64,000 nucleotides of DNA, from positions 377,001 through 441,000 of the forward strand of contig OY987266.1 in NCBI GenBank assembly GCA_963920665.1, given 5' to 3'. This document shows positions 1 through 12,834 of the stretch, in pieces. This DNA is from Straminergon stramineum (taxonomy: Eukaryota > Streptophyta > Bryopsida > Hypnales > Calliergonaceae). A model generated the notes under the pieces. That model was given only the letters and a program-made list of their open reading frames with translations. It ran no database searches and was not told where the DNA came from. Made by a program: the position numbers and the translations under genes. Every line of letters begins with the position of its first letter. The first letter of the stretch is position 1.

Positions 1-1454
1 TTACGCAAGACCAATTTCAATGGATTACTATACTTCTATGATGTGAACTACATAGCTTCTACTTTGGGTTCTAAATTAAAGCAATCGTGTGCGAGGATTC
101 TATACAGAGACAATGTAAAGATGAGGAACAACGCTTCCAATAGAATAGTTTCATTTAGCACCTCCTCTTTTGCCTTCATTAGGAATTGAAACTCAACAGT
201 AAGTAGAGCAAGTATGCCTTTCACATTGACTATAAATAGGCTGAATGCCTTAGAATAGAACAATTGTTTAGGAGGGGACATGTGCATGTTCGGTTACATA
301 GACAAGCATGTATCAAATTGTGTACTAACTTTGAAGCTTGACAACTTGTTGGATGCATCTTTAGAGTAGTATTGGTAAATCAAATGGATGCTCATCAACA
401 TACTTGAACAACTTCGGGAGATGCTGAATCAACAAGAAAGGGTGAACTTACATATTAAAGTTCACAAGAGGTATTAAGAAACTCAACAATTTCTTGTTCA
501 AATACCTACTTTCTTGGAAGTTGATTGATGTTTTAAACTTAGTCACTTCGAGCAAGAGTGAATTGAAGAAAGGGTAGCCACTAATAGATTGAAATGCTTG
601 AGTTTTACAATACATTAGAAATGGAAGGTAGATTGGTGGGTGGATTGATGATTTCAATGGCCACATACAACTCAATCTCCTAGAAGCTCTAAAGTAGCAC
701 TTGACTTGGTTAACAAAGTTTGAGATTGCCAAGTGCAATGCTCATCGATCTTGTCATCTTCGCTCACAAAAATCGTGTGGGAAGCTGGGTGATAAAGTCA
801 ACAAGCTTTGGTGTCATCAAAGTAGCCAACTACGGAGTACAATGCACTCCGTAGTTTTGAGATCCAACTTGCTTCGCTTCTCATTTGGCTCGGTCTCCCA
901 GTTCTCCTGTCATTTGAAATGCTGGACCTAGCTAAATCGCAGGTGATAATGTGACCGGGTAACCTGAACTGCGCCCCACTTCGGGCTGACAACAGGACCC
1001 GATCAGTTATTGATTACGTAAAGTACCGTATGAGTATCCAAGAACTTCGACAGAAAGACCCCAACTAAGCCCCAACCATGCTAACATTTTTCACAAATAT
1101 TTGGTCATTAGAGTATGCCCACACATTTTGCTGCGCTGTTTTAGCCTCCACAAGGAACACAAGCAAAAAAATTGGGCTCCAAAAGTTGCTTCTTAGAGCC
1201 TGAAATAGTGCTCTGTACACCCATCTACCTCAGAATACGGTCCAAATGTTGTCTGTATTCTCCAGGCCAACATCGTTGTTAATGAGCTTCTGGAATCAGT
1301 CGCAGCAATGGTGAGGATAACGAAAACAGAAACGGAGATGAAACTAAACCAGACAATAAGAATAGCAGGAACAAGAATGCTGGATATGAAACATGACAGT
1401 TGTAGCTCCACCCGCGGATGCTAGTGGAAAATTCCCGCAAGTGGATATTCTAAC
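1..1454. other. No gene supported (3' flank of the F-box/LRR gene)
   Basis: I see only short open frames on both strands, without recognisable motifs, consistent splice sites or continuity. It lies downstream of the minus-strand F-box/LRR gene and probably includes its 3' UTR in the last few hundred bases before 1455. Confidence 0.5.
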
Positions 1455-4400
1455 TTAAAAGTTGTTTAAGTACTCTAATATGGTATCATCTGTGACCGGG
1501 CAGATGTGGGACTCACGCACTGTCGCATGAGTCCCTGATATCAGATGGAGGCTTTCAAGTTTCGAGCATGCATACTTCAAGCTCTGAAGATGGCTCAGTG
1601 ACAACGGCTCCATGGTTTCTAATCTTAGCCGCTTCAATGAAGGTATAATCCATGTGTCGAAAGATAACCTCTCTGATGCTTGGAAAACACCCAGTGCAGC
1701 TGCCGATAAAGATTTTAAGTTCTGAAAACAGGAGAAAAGGCCAAGTTAGTGATTCAAATGATTGGTTAACTTCACAAGTTGTATTTGGTAATGAACTACA
1801 CTTCACATATGCCATGAAGCAAACAGCCTTGTGGATTGAATTGTTCATTTGACGTTAACCACTAAGCACCCTAAATGGCCAATTCCATATCTGTAGGTGT
1901 TGAAACAAATTACGACTAGAATGCGTCGAGGAAGGTAACAAAATAATCTAATAGAATAGTAAAAAGAAATCATACCCTAAATTTATAAATAATAGAAACA
2001 CATATTGAAAGTTAGTGTAATGAACCATTAGCTTCCAAATTCTATTTTTTAATTTTACTTCAGTTACTTAGGTCAATGCAATAGTTTCATATTTACGTAA
2101 GAGAGCCAGGACTATACTTTCACAGGAAAGACACAGTTCAAGGGAAGACCTGGAAGAGAGCTCCAATGCTCGGAGGAATATCATGTTCTCCTTGAATGTC
2201 TGACGAAGAGCGCAACTCTATTGCCTGCGTAAAAGAATAAAAGTCCTCAGTAATAAATACTCTCTTGAGTCTTCAAAATATTTGATGTGAATAAATCAAG
2301 GCTTATCATCATAGAACTATAGAGAAAGTAGACACCTCGATATTGGGGCACGCAGCTGCAAGAGCTGCAATTGAGGACTCCGTAAGATCACAGCGGTTAA
2401 GAGCCAAAGCACTTAGAGGAGGTGGTCCTGCATTTAATAACGCTAAGAGTTCCTGCACAAAGCATTACTCGAACTTTTCAGATTCTGAGACAGAGTTTCT
2501 CGACCTTGCCTACATGGCCGAAGGTTGCTTCTTCCATATCAAAAGGAGTTAAAATAAATCATTATGAAGCTTCCAGGAAGGTAACAAAATGTACCAAAAG
2601 AAAGTAGAAAGTGTACATGACATTTTGAAGAGAGGAAACATGTTCTGAATATAATCGACTATTGAACTATTTTCAGACATGGCATTCAGGCGCTAATAAC
2701 AATGATCCTAATCTAAAAGATCTCTTGTGTACCAGAAAGATGTATAAGCATTGGAGAAGTTGCAGACCTTGTCTGTGCAATGTGTGTGCTCCTGCCAGAT
2801 AAGCTGCGATTTCACAGACTGTCCAAATGATCTGCCCATACAAATTAGCAATCACATGTAAATAGAGGATTCAGCCTACATCAGAGCATCTCGAATCATA
2901 AAATTAAAATTTTCAGATACAAAATTACTTTCCCTCCGCTGGTATTCCCAAGCACTTCTAGATACCGCCAAAGAAGAAAAGGAGCATGAATGAAGTTTCC
3001 AAGAGCATGTGCAAGCAAGGGGCGGTTGCTTACGGCATGCGCAACTCCACAGAAAGAGTATGCAGCTTTGGAAGAGCTCCCAGCTCGGTCAACAGCTGCC
3101 GATGAACTCTCTTCGAAATGATGTGCTGTTATCACGTACCATCGAAACACTGTAAGACGTGGAAAGAAAGAGATGATGGGCCAGACTGGCTAGAGGCTAA
3201 GCTCTCAGAGTAGAAGTAGCAATAAGACTCAAACGTTCACTTCCATCATCACCACCAGTTTGACCAAAGAATGTGCAGCCCCTGTAAGACCAGAGGACCA
3301 GATATTTTGAGAGTATGAAGAGAAGGTCGTGCGTAACTCTTAACATTGCTTTCTTACTTTTGGCACCTTCGTGTAATTACATGAGCTTCACCAGAAAAGG
3401 TCACTCACGTCAGTTAAATTGACTGCCAAACTCCTGCAATTAATAATGCAGTTAAAGTAATCACGTACCTGAAGCACAAGAGTAATAGAACTGAGCTCAG
3501 AGCAATGCCACCGCACTGCTGCAAACCCCTTTTCTGATAGCTGCCCACAACCGCAGCTTAGAACTGGTGGAAGCACATATTTGTCTGGCCCAACATCCCC
3601 AACTCTCAACGGAGAGGGCCCTAAGTCAAAGGAGTTAGATGGGTACATCGAAGGTATACACAAATGCTGCAAGCGAAGTGTATGAAGGCGAGGACAACTC
3701 TTGAAAATGGTTCTGCAATCAGTAACATAAGATTAGGAAGTAAAAACGTCAGTTTGACAAGCTAAAACGAGGAGAATCCGGAGTTGCATACCGTAGTTTC
3801 TCCATGGCAGGGAAAACTGAACGCACCAGTAATCCCAAAGTCTGAAACCACGAAAGCAAGATGGCAACCTCATCGGAAACAAGTTTCACACCTAGCTTTA
3901 CAACAAGAATTTCGAAAAAAATTAGGACTCACTGCAAACTTTTGTCATTGAGCCGAGAGGAGCTGATGTCGACATCTCCGATGAACCTGAATTTGTATCC
4001 AGCTATTAGTTCTTTTCCTTACAACATGGACCTGAGAAAACGTGGATTCAATACCTTCGGTAGCTACTTTCTACTAGACACAAAAGACAACATCTAGGAG
4101 GAGGCTTCGATTCAGACATCTCTACAACCAGGAAAGAAAATCATGGGACTCACAACTCCCGAGTACCCTTGAGACTGAGCTACCATCAAGCCAATAGAGA
4201 ATTTGAGGTGAGGAACTCACTTTCCTATGGCCATCTGGGCCACGACGATGTCTAAGAGCGACTCCCCGGGCGCAATAGTCTGCACCGGAGAAGGAGTTCG
4301 AGGGGAGGGTCCGCTCTCTTCTGCATTAGAAACCCCTGCGTGGCCATCAGTCAAGCGATCACTAGGCCATAGAAGAGAGCGGATGGGCGAGGGTGCGGCT

Positions 4401-5128
4401 AGCATCGCCAGACTTTTGGGAGTCTTAAAAGAAGAGAACGGGGAGTGAGTTGCCGGATTCACCCAATGCTTTGGAAGGGGAGTCCTAGGTTGCAGGGGAG
4501 CGGCGGACGACTTGATTCCTGCTGACGTGGATAAATCGTCGTCGTATTGCCATGACCGCAGCTGCGAGTTTTCCGTGGCTGCTGCTCTCCACATTCTGCG
4601 AGCCATCAAACCCGGCGTGACACTCGTCAACGTACACCATTTCTCTTAGACCTAAATTCTTCCCAACAGAATCAATCGAGGAGTGACCATAGCGCCTTGC
4701 ACAACGCTTACAAGCTTCCACTCGGTGATTCTGTTCCGGAGAACAAGCAATGCCGTGTACTGCAGCGAGCAAGGTCATCCTGAAGGTCGCGAACCGTCAA
4801 CCAGCATCAACTCTGTGGACCTGCCCTAAAAATGGCATTTCCTCTATCACTTCCGCTATTCATCCCAAGACTCACCCACTCATAAGTAGAAAATCCAGAC
4901 CACACCATTTGATTAGACGCGCGTACTAATAAACTCAACGAAACTTTACGAAACTCTGCCAGAAGGCATTTCGTCCAATTTCGAAATCGAAGCGCACCTG
5001 CACACGGCCGCAGCTGCCAAGACATCCTTCGGCTCCGCCAAATGACGCAAGATGAGCGCCACGACATCGGGCTGTTGCGCCCCGCTGCCCTCGTCCGGGC
5101 CCTGTTCCATCGTTCCCGGGTTTTCCAT
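1455..5128 (-). CDS. F-box/leucine-rich-repeat protein, ten-exon model
   Basis: Likely an SCF ubiquitin-ligase substrate receptor: the F-box binds SKP1 and the LRRs bind a target (family knowledge). Exons, in transcription order: 5128-4998, 4595-4221, 3986-3933, 3841-3792, 3712-3409, 3125-3034, 2831-2768, 2452-2336, 2224-2150, 1721-1455; about 509 codons. Exon 1 carries the F-box (PDVVALILRHLAEPKDVLAA), which continues as VCR-MWRAAA across the first intron. Exon 2 is low-complexity and Ser/Pro-rich. Exons 4-10 carry LRR-like strands such as CPRLHTLRLQHL, LPKLHTLSVELRMP, LSALALNRCDLTESSIAALA and LKRLRLETM. The stop TAA is at 1455-1457. Phases fit at every join except exon 3 to exon 4, which is off by one base, so exon 3 is either misassigned or carries an indel. 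The start chosen is the first in-frame ATG before the F-box; another ATG lies six codons later. The LRR subfamily is not recognised. Confidence 0.7.
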
Positions 5129-7540
5129 CCTTCTCTCCCCGACCACTACGGAGGCGCAATCCAGCAGGGGAGCATCCCTACTTGCCAATGGACCATCCGA
5201 GTGCCTGGCGAGCGCAATGGGACAGGCGACGGAGAAAACTCGACGAGACGAATGGGAATGCAAGGGTATCAAGGAAACGGTCACAGCGTGAAGACACGGG
5301 GAGTCGGGAGGATATGGAGGCGATGACGAAGGTTACTTTAGGCAAGAGGCCTGCAGAAGAGGAAGAAGAATGAGGAATGTGGTCGGGCTGCCGAAAATAC
5401 AACAACGGCGGACAGGAAGGAAACGGAAGCCAGGACAGGAGGACGGGACGAAGTGGACAAACTTTGAAAGCAGGCGGTGGCGCGCTCAGGCTTGAATGCC
5501 GGCTCTCGTCGGCTTCCGCGTCGTCTCATCGTCGTTCACTCCCATCGGCCCGTCGGTCCCACATGCTGCCTAGGTCCCCTGAACCCCACATCCGAAACAG
5601 GGGCCGGGCCGCCGGGGTGAACTGACCCCCTCTCTCGTCCCCGAGGGAAAACGCTGAAATTTTTTATTTGACATGGCATGCATGAAAAAATTTGCAAATT
5701 TGGGATTCATATTTGCAATTAGAGGACCCAAATTAATGAGGAGAGATGTACAATAGAAAATTTTGAAGCACAAAATAGGGGGTCTTTTATTTTATCTACA
5801 CACCCAGAATGAATTTGGGGGATGAGCAACGGGGTGAGTTCACCCTAATCCAAAATAGGCAGCCTCAAAGAAGGAAGTTAAGTTAGAGCACCTATTGTAA
5901 ATAAATGTTACAACCCTTTTTGGAGGGCGACAATTTTATTGAAGGACAATTTTATTTTGTGAGATTATTATCAAATTTATAGATATGTGGATGCGAAACA
6001 AGTGCGCAATCTTTTGTTCATCCAAGTGTGGATGAATGAAGGATGGGCTCTATCCACAAAGGGTACATCAAGGCTACGGACCTTACACGAATGCAGAGTG
6101 GGGACAACTGCTCATGCTCATGCACCAATAAGCTTCTTGTCCAAATCCCAAACCCTACTTCACTGCTACAATGCACTTTCTGCATTTCTTGGCAGAAAAT
6201 AGAATTTTGCGTTAGCTAAATTTTGTTGAAACCAACGCTTTTATCTTCTAGTGCTTCAATCCCGTATATCAATCTAGTAAGCTCACTCCTCGTGCATCCT
6301 TATTCCCGACGTACCTTAGTCATTTTGGATTTGAATTTGTTCTAAGCTTTTACAAGATCTTTAGCAATATCTATTGGACAATCATTTTTTATTACTATTA
6401 ATTGTGACTAGGTGGCAATCATTAAGGGATTATAGTGTACTAGGTTTTAGATGCATTTTGAAAGGCCCAAACATTAGTTATGCAATCGACATCCAGTGCA
6501 GTGATTTTTCTTTTGACAAAAAAAAGCTAATTTTCGACATCAAAAGGTTGGGTTCTCTCTTCTATAGGAAATAAATGAATAATTTTGATTTTTCATCACC
6601 AGAAATTCACTAGCCATTTGATAGTTGGAGCCAGCTATCAACCAAATGTGAGGCTCTCATTGCCAAATGCAAGAGTAGGATTTCCCTTTCACCCAAGTTG
6701 TTGGGTGCCACTTTCTATGAATACTGGACATTTCTCAATGCTTCATCGCCAAGGTTTTATACATTTGGGTTGCTCCTTTTGCCTACTTCTCTTCTAATTT
6801 TGTACTATTAATGCTAGTTTGCTTTCAATGTAAGGGTTGAATTCACCAATTTTTCTTGTGTGACTTCAAATATCATTGTTTAATAACCATTCAATTGTTG
6901 TATCTTGAATATAGTTTTGTAAATTGACTAAATTTCTTTGACTTTTTTTTCTTACATATTTTTTTTTCTATATTTCATTTGTATGCTAGTCATGTTATTC
7001 ATGAATTATCCTCAACAATTGACAAATTGTCATAGTTTGTGACTTGCAAGTTTTAGTATCATTGACTTCAATTGGCAATTCTATAGTTTAGGGTTTGGAG
7101 AGCTTGTAGTTCTTGCACTTGCAATAGTTTCCTAGGAAAAAAAAATTTGCCCACTTTTGTTTGTTGCAATGCTTATAATACATTTTGAAGCGAAATATTT
7201 GCCTCTCAATTCAACATTGTTGCCAGATGAATTTGTCCACCTAACTTCAAATTTCACCAAAAAATTGGTGCAATAAATAATTTTGAAGCCACCTTAACTT
7301 TGGGACAAGGAAGTCCAGAAAAATCATTGATCGGGTGCATGGTAATGTTTTACTTCTCTCTCTTTGAGCTTGATGTATTGTTGAAAATCATTGAATCATG
7401 TAATTTTATGTTAAATTGCACTTTATCAAGTGTGATAAGTGTTGATTTGGAGAATTTCCTTTTCTTTTCTACAACTAGTTGAAGGAAGAGATCATTGATG
7501 AGAGTGGTCAAATTCATTCATATGTAGAGGGCTTAGCACC
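5129..7540. other. Intergenic: GC-rich 5' flank of the F-box gene, then AT-rich DNA
   Basis: 5,129-5,640 is markedly GC-rich compared with the surroundings and lies directly upstream of the minus-strand F-box start, so it probably holds that gene's promoter and 5' UTR. Several overlapping open frames there look like composition effects. From 5,640 to 7,540 the sequence is AT-rich with only short frames and no recognised gene. The sorting-nexin relic begins just after. Confidence 0.45.
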
Positions 7541-9600
7541 ATGGTGGGTGTTGGATCGAATCCACCTTTCTTGTCCGTCTTCGTTATGGGGCCTGTGAAG
7601 ATGGTCACAGGAATGCAAGCATATATCTTGTACCGTGTCAGCACTAAAATACGTCATTTTATTTATCATTTACTTAGTGGTAAAATTTTAGTCCTGCTCG
7701 ATAATTTATGTGTCTCTGAGGGTTAATTTCACATTATTGATTAGTAGTAGTCGATGCAATAGTTACAATGGTAAGATATTCCTCTATTAGTAGGCAAGCA
7801 AATATTGTTGATAAAAAAATAGGAGATGGAAGCTTGATGCCTATTTCCACCTACACACTGAGTCCTTCTCCAATGTCTAGTATAATAATACATCCAATAG
7901 ATGCTGCTAGCAAGGGTGTGCTCAATGAACATTGATTTGATGGCTTGAGTGTGCAGACAAACATGCAAGATTTACAAGAAACAGAGAGAATCGTGATCAA
8001 GAGATTTAGCGACTTTGTATGGCTCTATGAGAGATTGATGTAGTGTTATAAAGACTCTATCATTCCTTCTCTACTTGGAAAAAATGTTGTCAGTGAGATA
8101 TTCAGACACTCTATACATACATGACTTGTCTTTATTTGGAACAGCCTAGCAGTGTGGATGAGAGCATGTGTAACTGATATGTTTTAACTCAATGCAGAAA
8201 ATTTTCATTTTACTATGGAGTTTATCGAGGTTTGGAGAAAAGCCTTGGACATGAAGAATTAGGAATGTTGGGCACTAATGTACTGAGGTGCTTTTGATTG
8301 TTGGTGCATCAATATACCTTATGGCTTGCGGTCTTTTAGAGACCAATCTTGTCAATGAGTAGACTGTATATTGTATATTTTGGGGTTGTTCAAAATTGTT
8401 GTCCTATTCTACTCACCTATCAAGTTCAAATTTCTTTAGAAATGTTTATTTTGATTGTATTGTCATTTTTTTTGCCGAAATCATGCAGGCCACAGAAAAA
8501 GACAATCAACTGAGAGTATTGTTTTCAAGAAAAAATTAAGTGACTTCATGCAAATGTTGAAGGTGCTCTACATTTTTCGATGTACTTGAATCGTGGATGT
8601 TGTTAGTTTGAATTAGTCAAATAATTCAGCAAGTCTTGTATTTAATGGATATATTTTCTTTTATAAAGGAAAGCCCTTTGATCTTGTAAGTTAAAAATGA
8701 TGTTTGTCTTGTTCAGTCTTTAATTTTGAAGTTGTCCACTCTCTTACATGATGTCCAATCAAGAGTAAGTGATGTATTTATGAGGAAAGAGAGGATAATG
8801 GAGGAAATGGATCCGGAATACAAGAAGTTGAAGAATTACATTGTAGAGCTTGAGGGTCATCTTGTTGAGGCACAACACCATTCCATGAAATTAGTGAAAC
8901 AACAAAGAAGTATGGAGATTCTATTTCCTCTTTGCCAACCCTTGCATTTTCTTGAATCACCTGTTCTTGGTATTTTGCACCAATTTAGCAAAACTATTAG
9001 GAAGAATATATAGAAATATGTGGATAAGTATGCCATCTATGTCTGAATGTCTAATGTTTAATTCTTGTTATATCGGCTGCAAAATCAAGGAAGGTTCGGC
9101 TAGTTTTAGTAAAGCATTGAAACTTCTTAGTCAAGCGGTACATTGAAGTAGGCACTTGGTGATATTGCGGACCACGCAGAGGAATTGTTTGAAAATCAAC
9201 AAAAGCAGGTACCCTATTGAATTGTAGTATTGTAGTATTTACAAAGAGGCCTTGTCAATCTTTGTACTATTGGAAGACAATGCTATGTGTGTTGGAGCAA
9301 GCACCATTGATATTGTTGTTGGTGACCAAAATAGAGGTCAAATAGTTGACTCTTTCGAAGTCATATCTTATACTCTTGTGAGCAAAGTCTTTGAAGTGAA
9401 TGACTATCTGAACACATAATGTTTCTCTTATAACATGATCTTAAATTGTCCTAGTTGAGTTGTCTTGTGAGGATGATGCTTATTCGACTAACAATACTAA
9501 TGTATTTTTTGGTTTTTTGGTGGGGATTTTTTCCAAGGTTTAGATCTGCTTCTGCTATTTGAAGAGCCACTAAAGAAGCATGTGAGTTTTGTCCAAAATA
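7541..9600 (+). pseudogene. Sorting nexin 2-like gene relic (PX and BAR-type parts)
   Basis: Plant SNX1/SNX2 proteins act with retromer in endosomal sorting; a PX domain binds phosphoinositides and a C-terminal BAR region shapes membrane (family knowledge). In order I can read: FLSVFVMGPVKMVTGMQAY at about 7,567-7,640 (start of PX); IVIKRFSDFVWLYERL then an in-frame TAG at about 7,990-8,042 (PX core); FTMEFIEVWRKALDM near 8,210; ATEKDNQ after a cag acceptor near 8,490; DVQSRVSDVFMRKERIMEEM and DPEYKKLKNYIVELEGHL at 8,750-8,880; ALGDIADHAEELFENQQKQ at about 9,149-9,207; LLLLFEEPLKKHV near 9,550. Pieces are in family order and several begin after cag and end before gt, so this is a decayed gene copy with introns, not a processed one. 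Stops and missing pieces make it a pseudogene. Confidence 0.75.
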
Positions 9601-10770
9601 TCATGATACTCCTGGAAACTTTGCTTCTTTTTTAAGTACAAGTTGTAGAATTGTCCAAAATTATTCTTCAAATATACTTGCCATTACCTAATGCTCACAA
9701 AAAAGGACAGTTTTGCTCAAAAGTTAATACCATATTCATTTTCATCTTTGTTGAATGTTGTCTAAAGCTAATGGTCTTTTCAGACTCAAGTGGCAATGGC
9801 AAGTAATTACGGCTCAGGCATTTCAAGAATAACAAGAGCTTTTGGAAGCGTACTCCTTGAAAAAACTCAGTTTGTTTAAGTTCTTTTCTACTTAGATTGC
9901 AAGTCAGCTACTAGGTTCAAAAAAGTACTACTAACTTTTGTAGGAGGCCAATTGTGAATGTGTGTTTGGAAGTGGCCATAAAGCTTGGAATATTTTGCAT
10001 TGCTGAGAGCATTTCATGAACGACTATCCAACACCTTTTGAATACGAAGGTCAACGCATTACTTGTAGAATACATGGACATCATTACAAAATGGTAGACA
10101 TCATTGCAAATGTTGAAGGCCTTCTCTTCATCAAACTCTGGAAGGCTCAATAATGGGAACATCATGTGGCATGGAGAGGAATCCTTTGACAAATAATTAC
10201 AAGAATTTTTTACAATTGATTGTCAAAATATAGTTATTAATGTGGAATCACAACATCATTCAAGGTTACATGCTCATGGATGAAGTGGCTAATAGCTACA
10301 AAGTGATTTTTATGTTTAGAAACTATGTATGTGTAGACAAGCCTACTTTTAATAGTTGGACATGCAATGCTTTTCCTAAACCTAGTCAATGAAGAAATAC
10401 TTACAATTGAGGATATGGAAGACAAGCACAACTATGAATGGAAGAGTATATTTTGCATATGCAGAAGTCATTGGTGCTTGCATTAAAAAAATCTACAAAA
10501 TAATAGAGCATAAGGTCTTACAAGGTTTTTTGAAATTGACGTAGAAGTTGGCATGTAGAAAAAACTGTCTTGCACACTTTTGGGCAATTCTTCCAACAAA
10601 GTCCTCATTGTAACTATAAATTTTTTAAAAGCTAATGCATTGGAATAGTAGAATTCATAAGGAATCTTATGCATTAACATTCCTATATTCTTAAAGTTCT
10701 ACAAAGTTGACATCAAATCAATAAAGCCTTGGTGAAGGAAAAGTTCCTCCAATTTTGAATCTTACAATCA
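9601..10770. other. AT-rich DNA, no gene supported
   Basis: It follows the sorting-nexin relic. A piece near 9,780-9,880 after a cag could be one more decayed exon, but I cannot match it to the family. The rest has only short unsupported frames. Confidence 0.4.
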
Positions 10771-11425
10771 TTAATCCCTAAATGCCCAAGGCACTAGATT
10801 CTAGATTTTGGTGTTTCAAAAACTTTGAAGTTAAATAGAACCCAACCAAATTGCTATTATTATTATTTCATAATTTTGGAGAACTCTTTTTGAAGTCTAG
10901 TTTCAGGATCAAAAAGTTGATCTTAAAAATGAAGGATTCTGATTTTTCTATTCAAGATTTTGTGCAAGGATGCCCATTGCAATCTTGACCTCCTGTAGTG
11001 TTGAGGGCTCTTGGAAATGAGCCTCAAATACATTAGATCTTGGAGGAAAAATCACATTAGAAATTCATTTAAAAAAATCGTAGAATAGATTTTGAAAAAC
11101 CGTAAATTGATTGGGGTTGTGCATGCTAAGCCCTATAACCTCACATTTTTTTAGTGACCAAATTTTTTAAGTTGACATGCAAAAAGAGAATTGAAAAATT
11201 TTCATACTTTTAACACCTTCATGATCAAACATTATAATCTTTCAATTTGTAAGTGATATTATTATGTTTTCTTTTCCTATATGATCTCTGACATGTCTAG
11301 TTTGAATTTGTACAGTTACAATTCAAAAGAAAAAGGAGTATAATTTTTGAATATGTTGACTTTTGGTTCAATTTAGAATGAATTTCAAGAAGCTCCAAAT
11401 AGGCCTTGGGCATTTAGGGATTAAA
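10771..11425. mobile_element. Non-autonomous transposon with TTAA-type inverted termini (copy a)
   Basis: The left end reads TTAATCCCTAAATGCCCAAG and the right end is its exact reverse complement, continuing for two more matching bases, so both ends carry a perfect terminal repeat of about 22 bp. The terminal TTAA could be the target duplication. The 655 bp interior has no coding capacity. A second, inverted and more diverged copy lies at 47,925, which shows this is a dispersed element rather than chance. The TTAA plus CCC terminus resembles piggyBac-type ends, but no transposase is present to prove the superfamily. Confidence 0.75.
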
Positions 11426-12834
11426 ACATAGTCAGCTTGACTTTTCAAGGTGCATTGTTCATAGAGTATACATTAATTAGGAATGACATCACATGAGAAA
11501 AATATGAGATTTCTTTTTCTATATGATGTTCATTGTAACCAAGAAGTGTAGCACTAGTGGTATTCAAAATGGTTCAAGTGCACAACAATGAAAAACACAT
11601 TTCTTTGACTTTTGATGATTTTTTGTCGCTATATGATGTTCTATGAAGTCAATCTAAAACTCAAATTATTAAAATAATGTATAGAATTGATGTAGAAGAA
11701 AGTATTCTTTATGTATAGGTCTAGTTTCTACATGTACCCATAAGCCTCACAAGATATCCAAATGCAATAAGAGTGAACATTTATCTTTGAATCTATACTT
11801 GTATTTTAAGTTTATAAAAGCTATGGTATTGTTTTATGCTAATAAAACTTATTTTTTGGTCATAATGTACTACATGTTCCATTTACTATAATATTTCTTT
11901 GAATTAATCTAAAAAAGCGAAAATGGGTGGATCTAAATCATAATTCAATTAATTCAAAGAAAATTTAAATATGAGGAAACATATCAAATGCCCATAAAAT
12001 GCAAGTCTTGCTTTTCCATTCTTGTCAAGACTCATTCTTTGAATTAATCTAAATATGGCAACTAATAATGATTGTAAAACTTCAAGTATAAACTATGGAA
12101 ATGAAATGCCTCTAACAATTTGAATCTCCAAATGGTTAATTTTAAAAAAATTGAAGGGTTCACTTTTGCAACAAGATTACAATTTTGTGTGGTTACCTTA
12201 GATTTTTCTTTTAAGATTTTATCCTAGGAGGAAGAATATACATTATTATAAGATGTGGTATTAAACTAATAAAGATGTACAAAGATTGCTAGTGTCTAAA
12301 AGTAGCTTATGAATGGTTGAATGTTCCTTGTCCATATTAAAATTAAAAAATCCATACTAAAAAAAAAAAATGGCTTTCATCCATTTTTTAACTACAACTG
12401 TTTTAATGGTATATGCAACTAAGTTATTGAATTTATTTTAATTTTCTAATTTTGTACCAAGGTTTTAATTCTCTAGAATGACACATCAATATTAACTTTG
12501 TAGTGTATTGTTGCATTTTTAATTTTAAGAACTTGATTAGGACATTCAAAATGATGATTTTTTTTCCTTCAGAGCAAAACCAAGATTATGAAGTGTTTGA
12601 AGGGTGCTATTTTTGTGAGCCATAGAGCGTGAGCTGAAGAACTCGAGAACTTGTGAGCCTCTAACTTCTGGCATAATTATTAGTGACTTTTAGAGTGTGG
12701 CCCTATTACCATGGCTTAAGAATTTTAGAATCTTTATAGCTAGTGAATTTAAGTGAATGTATCAATCAACCTAAAATAGCATTGGGGTACTTTAAACGCT
12801 CTCTAAAAACCTTGTCTATACAACCTATCCATTT
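11426..12834. other. AT-rich DNA, no gene supported
   Basis: Mostly A/T tracts with short open frames. No domain, splice pattern or repeat was recognised. Confidence 0.4.

Noticed and set aside
3434..3468. Apparent 35-nt GT..AG intron inside F-box exon 5
   Set aside because: Too short for a plant intron, and reading straight through keeps the LRR frame, whereas removing it breaks the frame.
4485..4778. Open frame overlapping F-box exon 2 in another frame
   Set aside because: It does not connect by phase to exon 1; the MWRAAA continuation of the F-box lies in the other frame.
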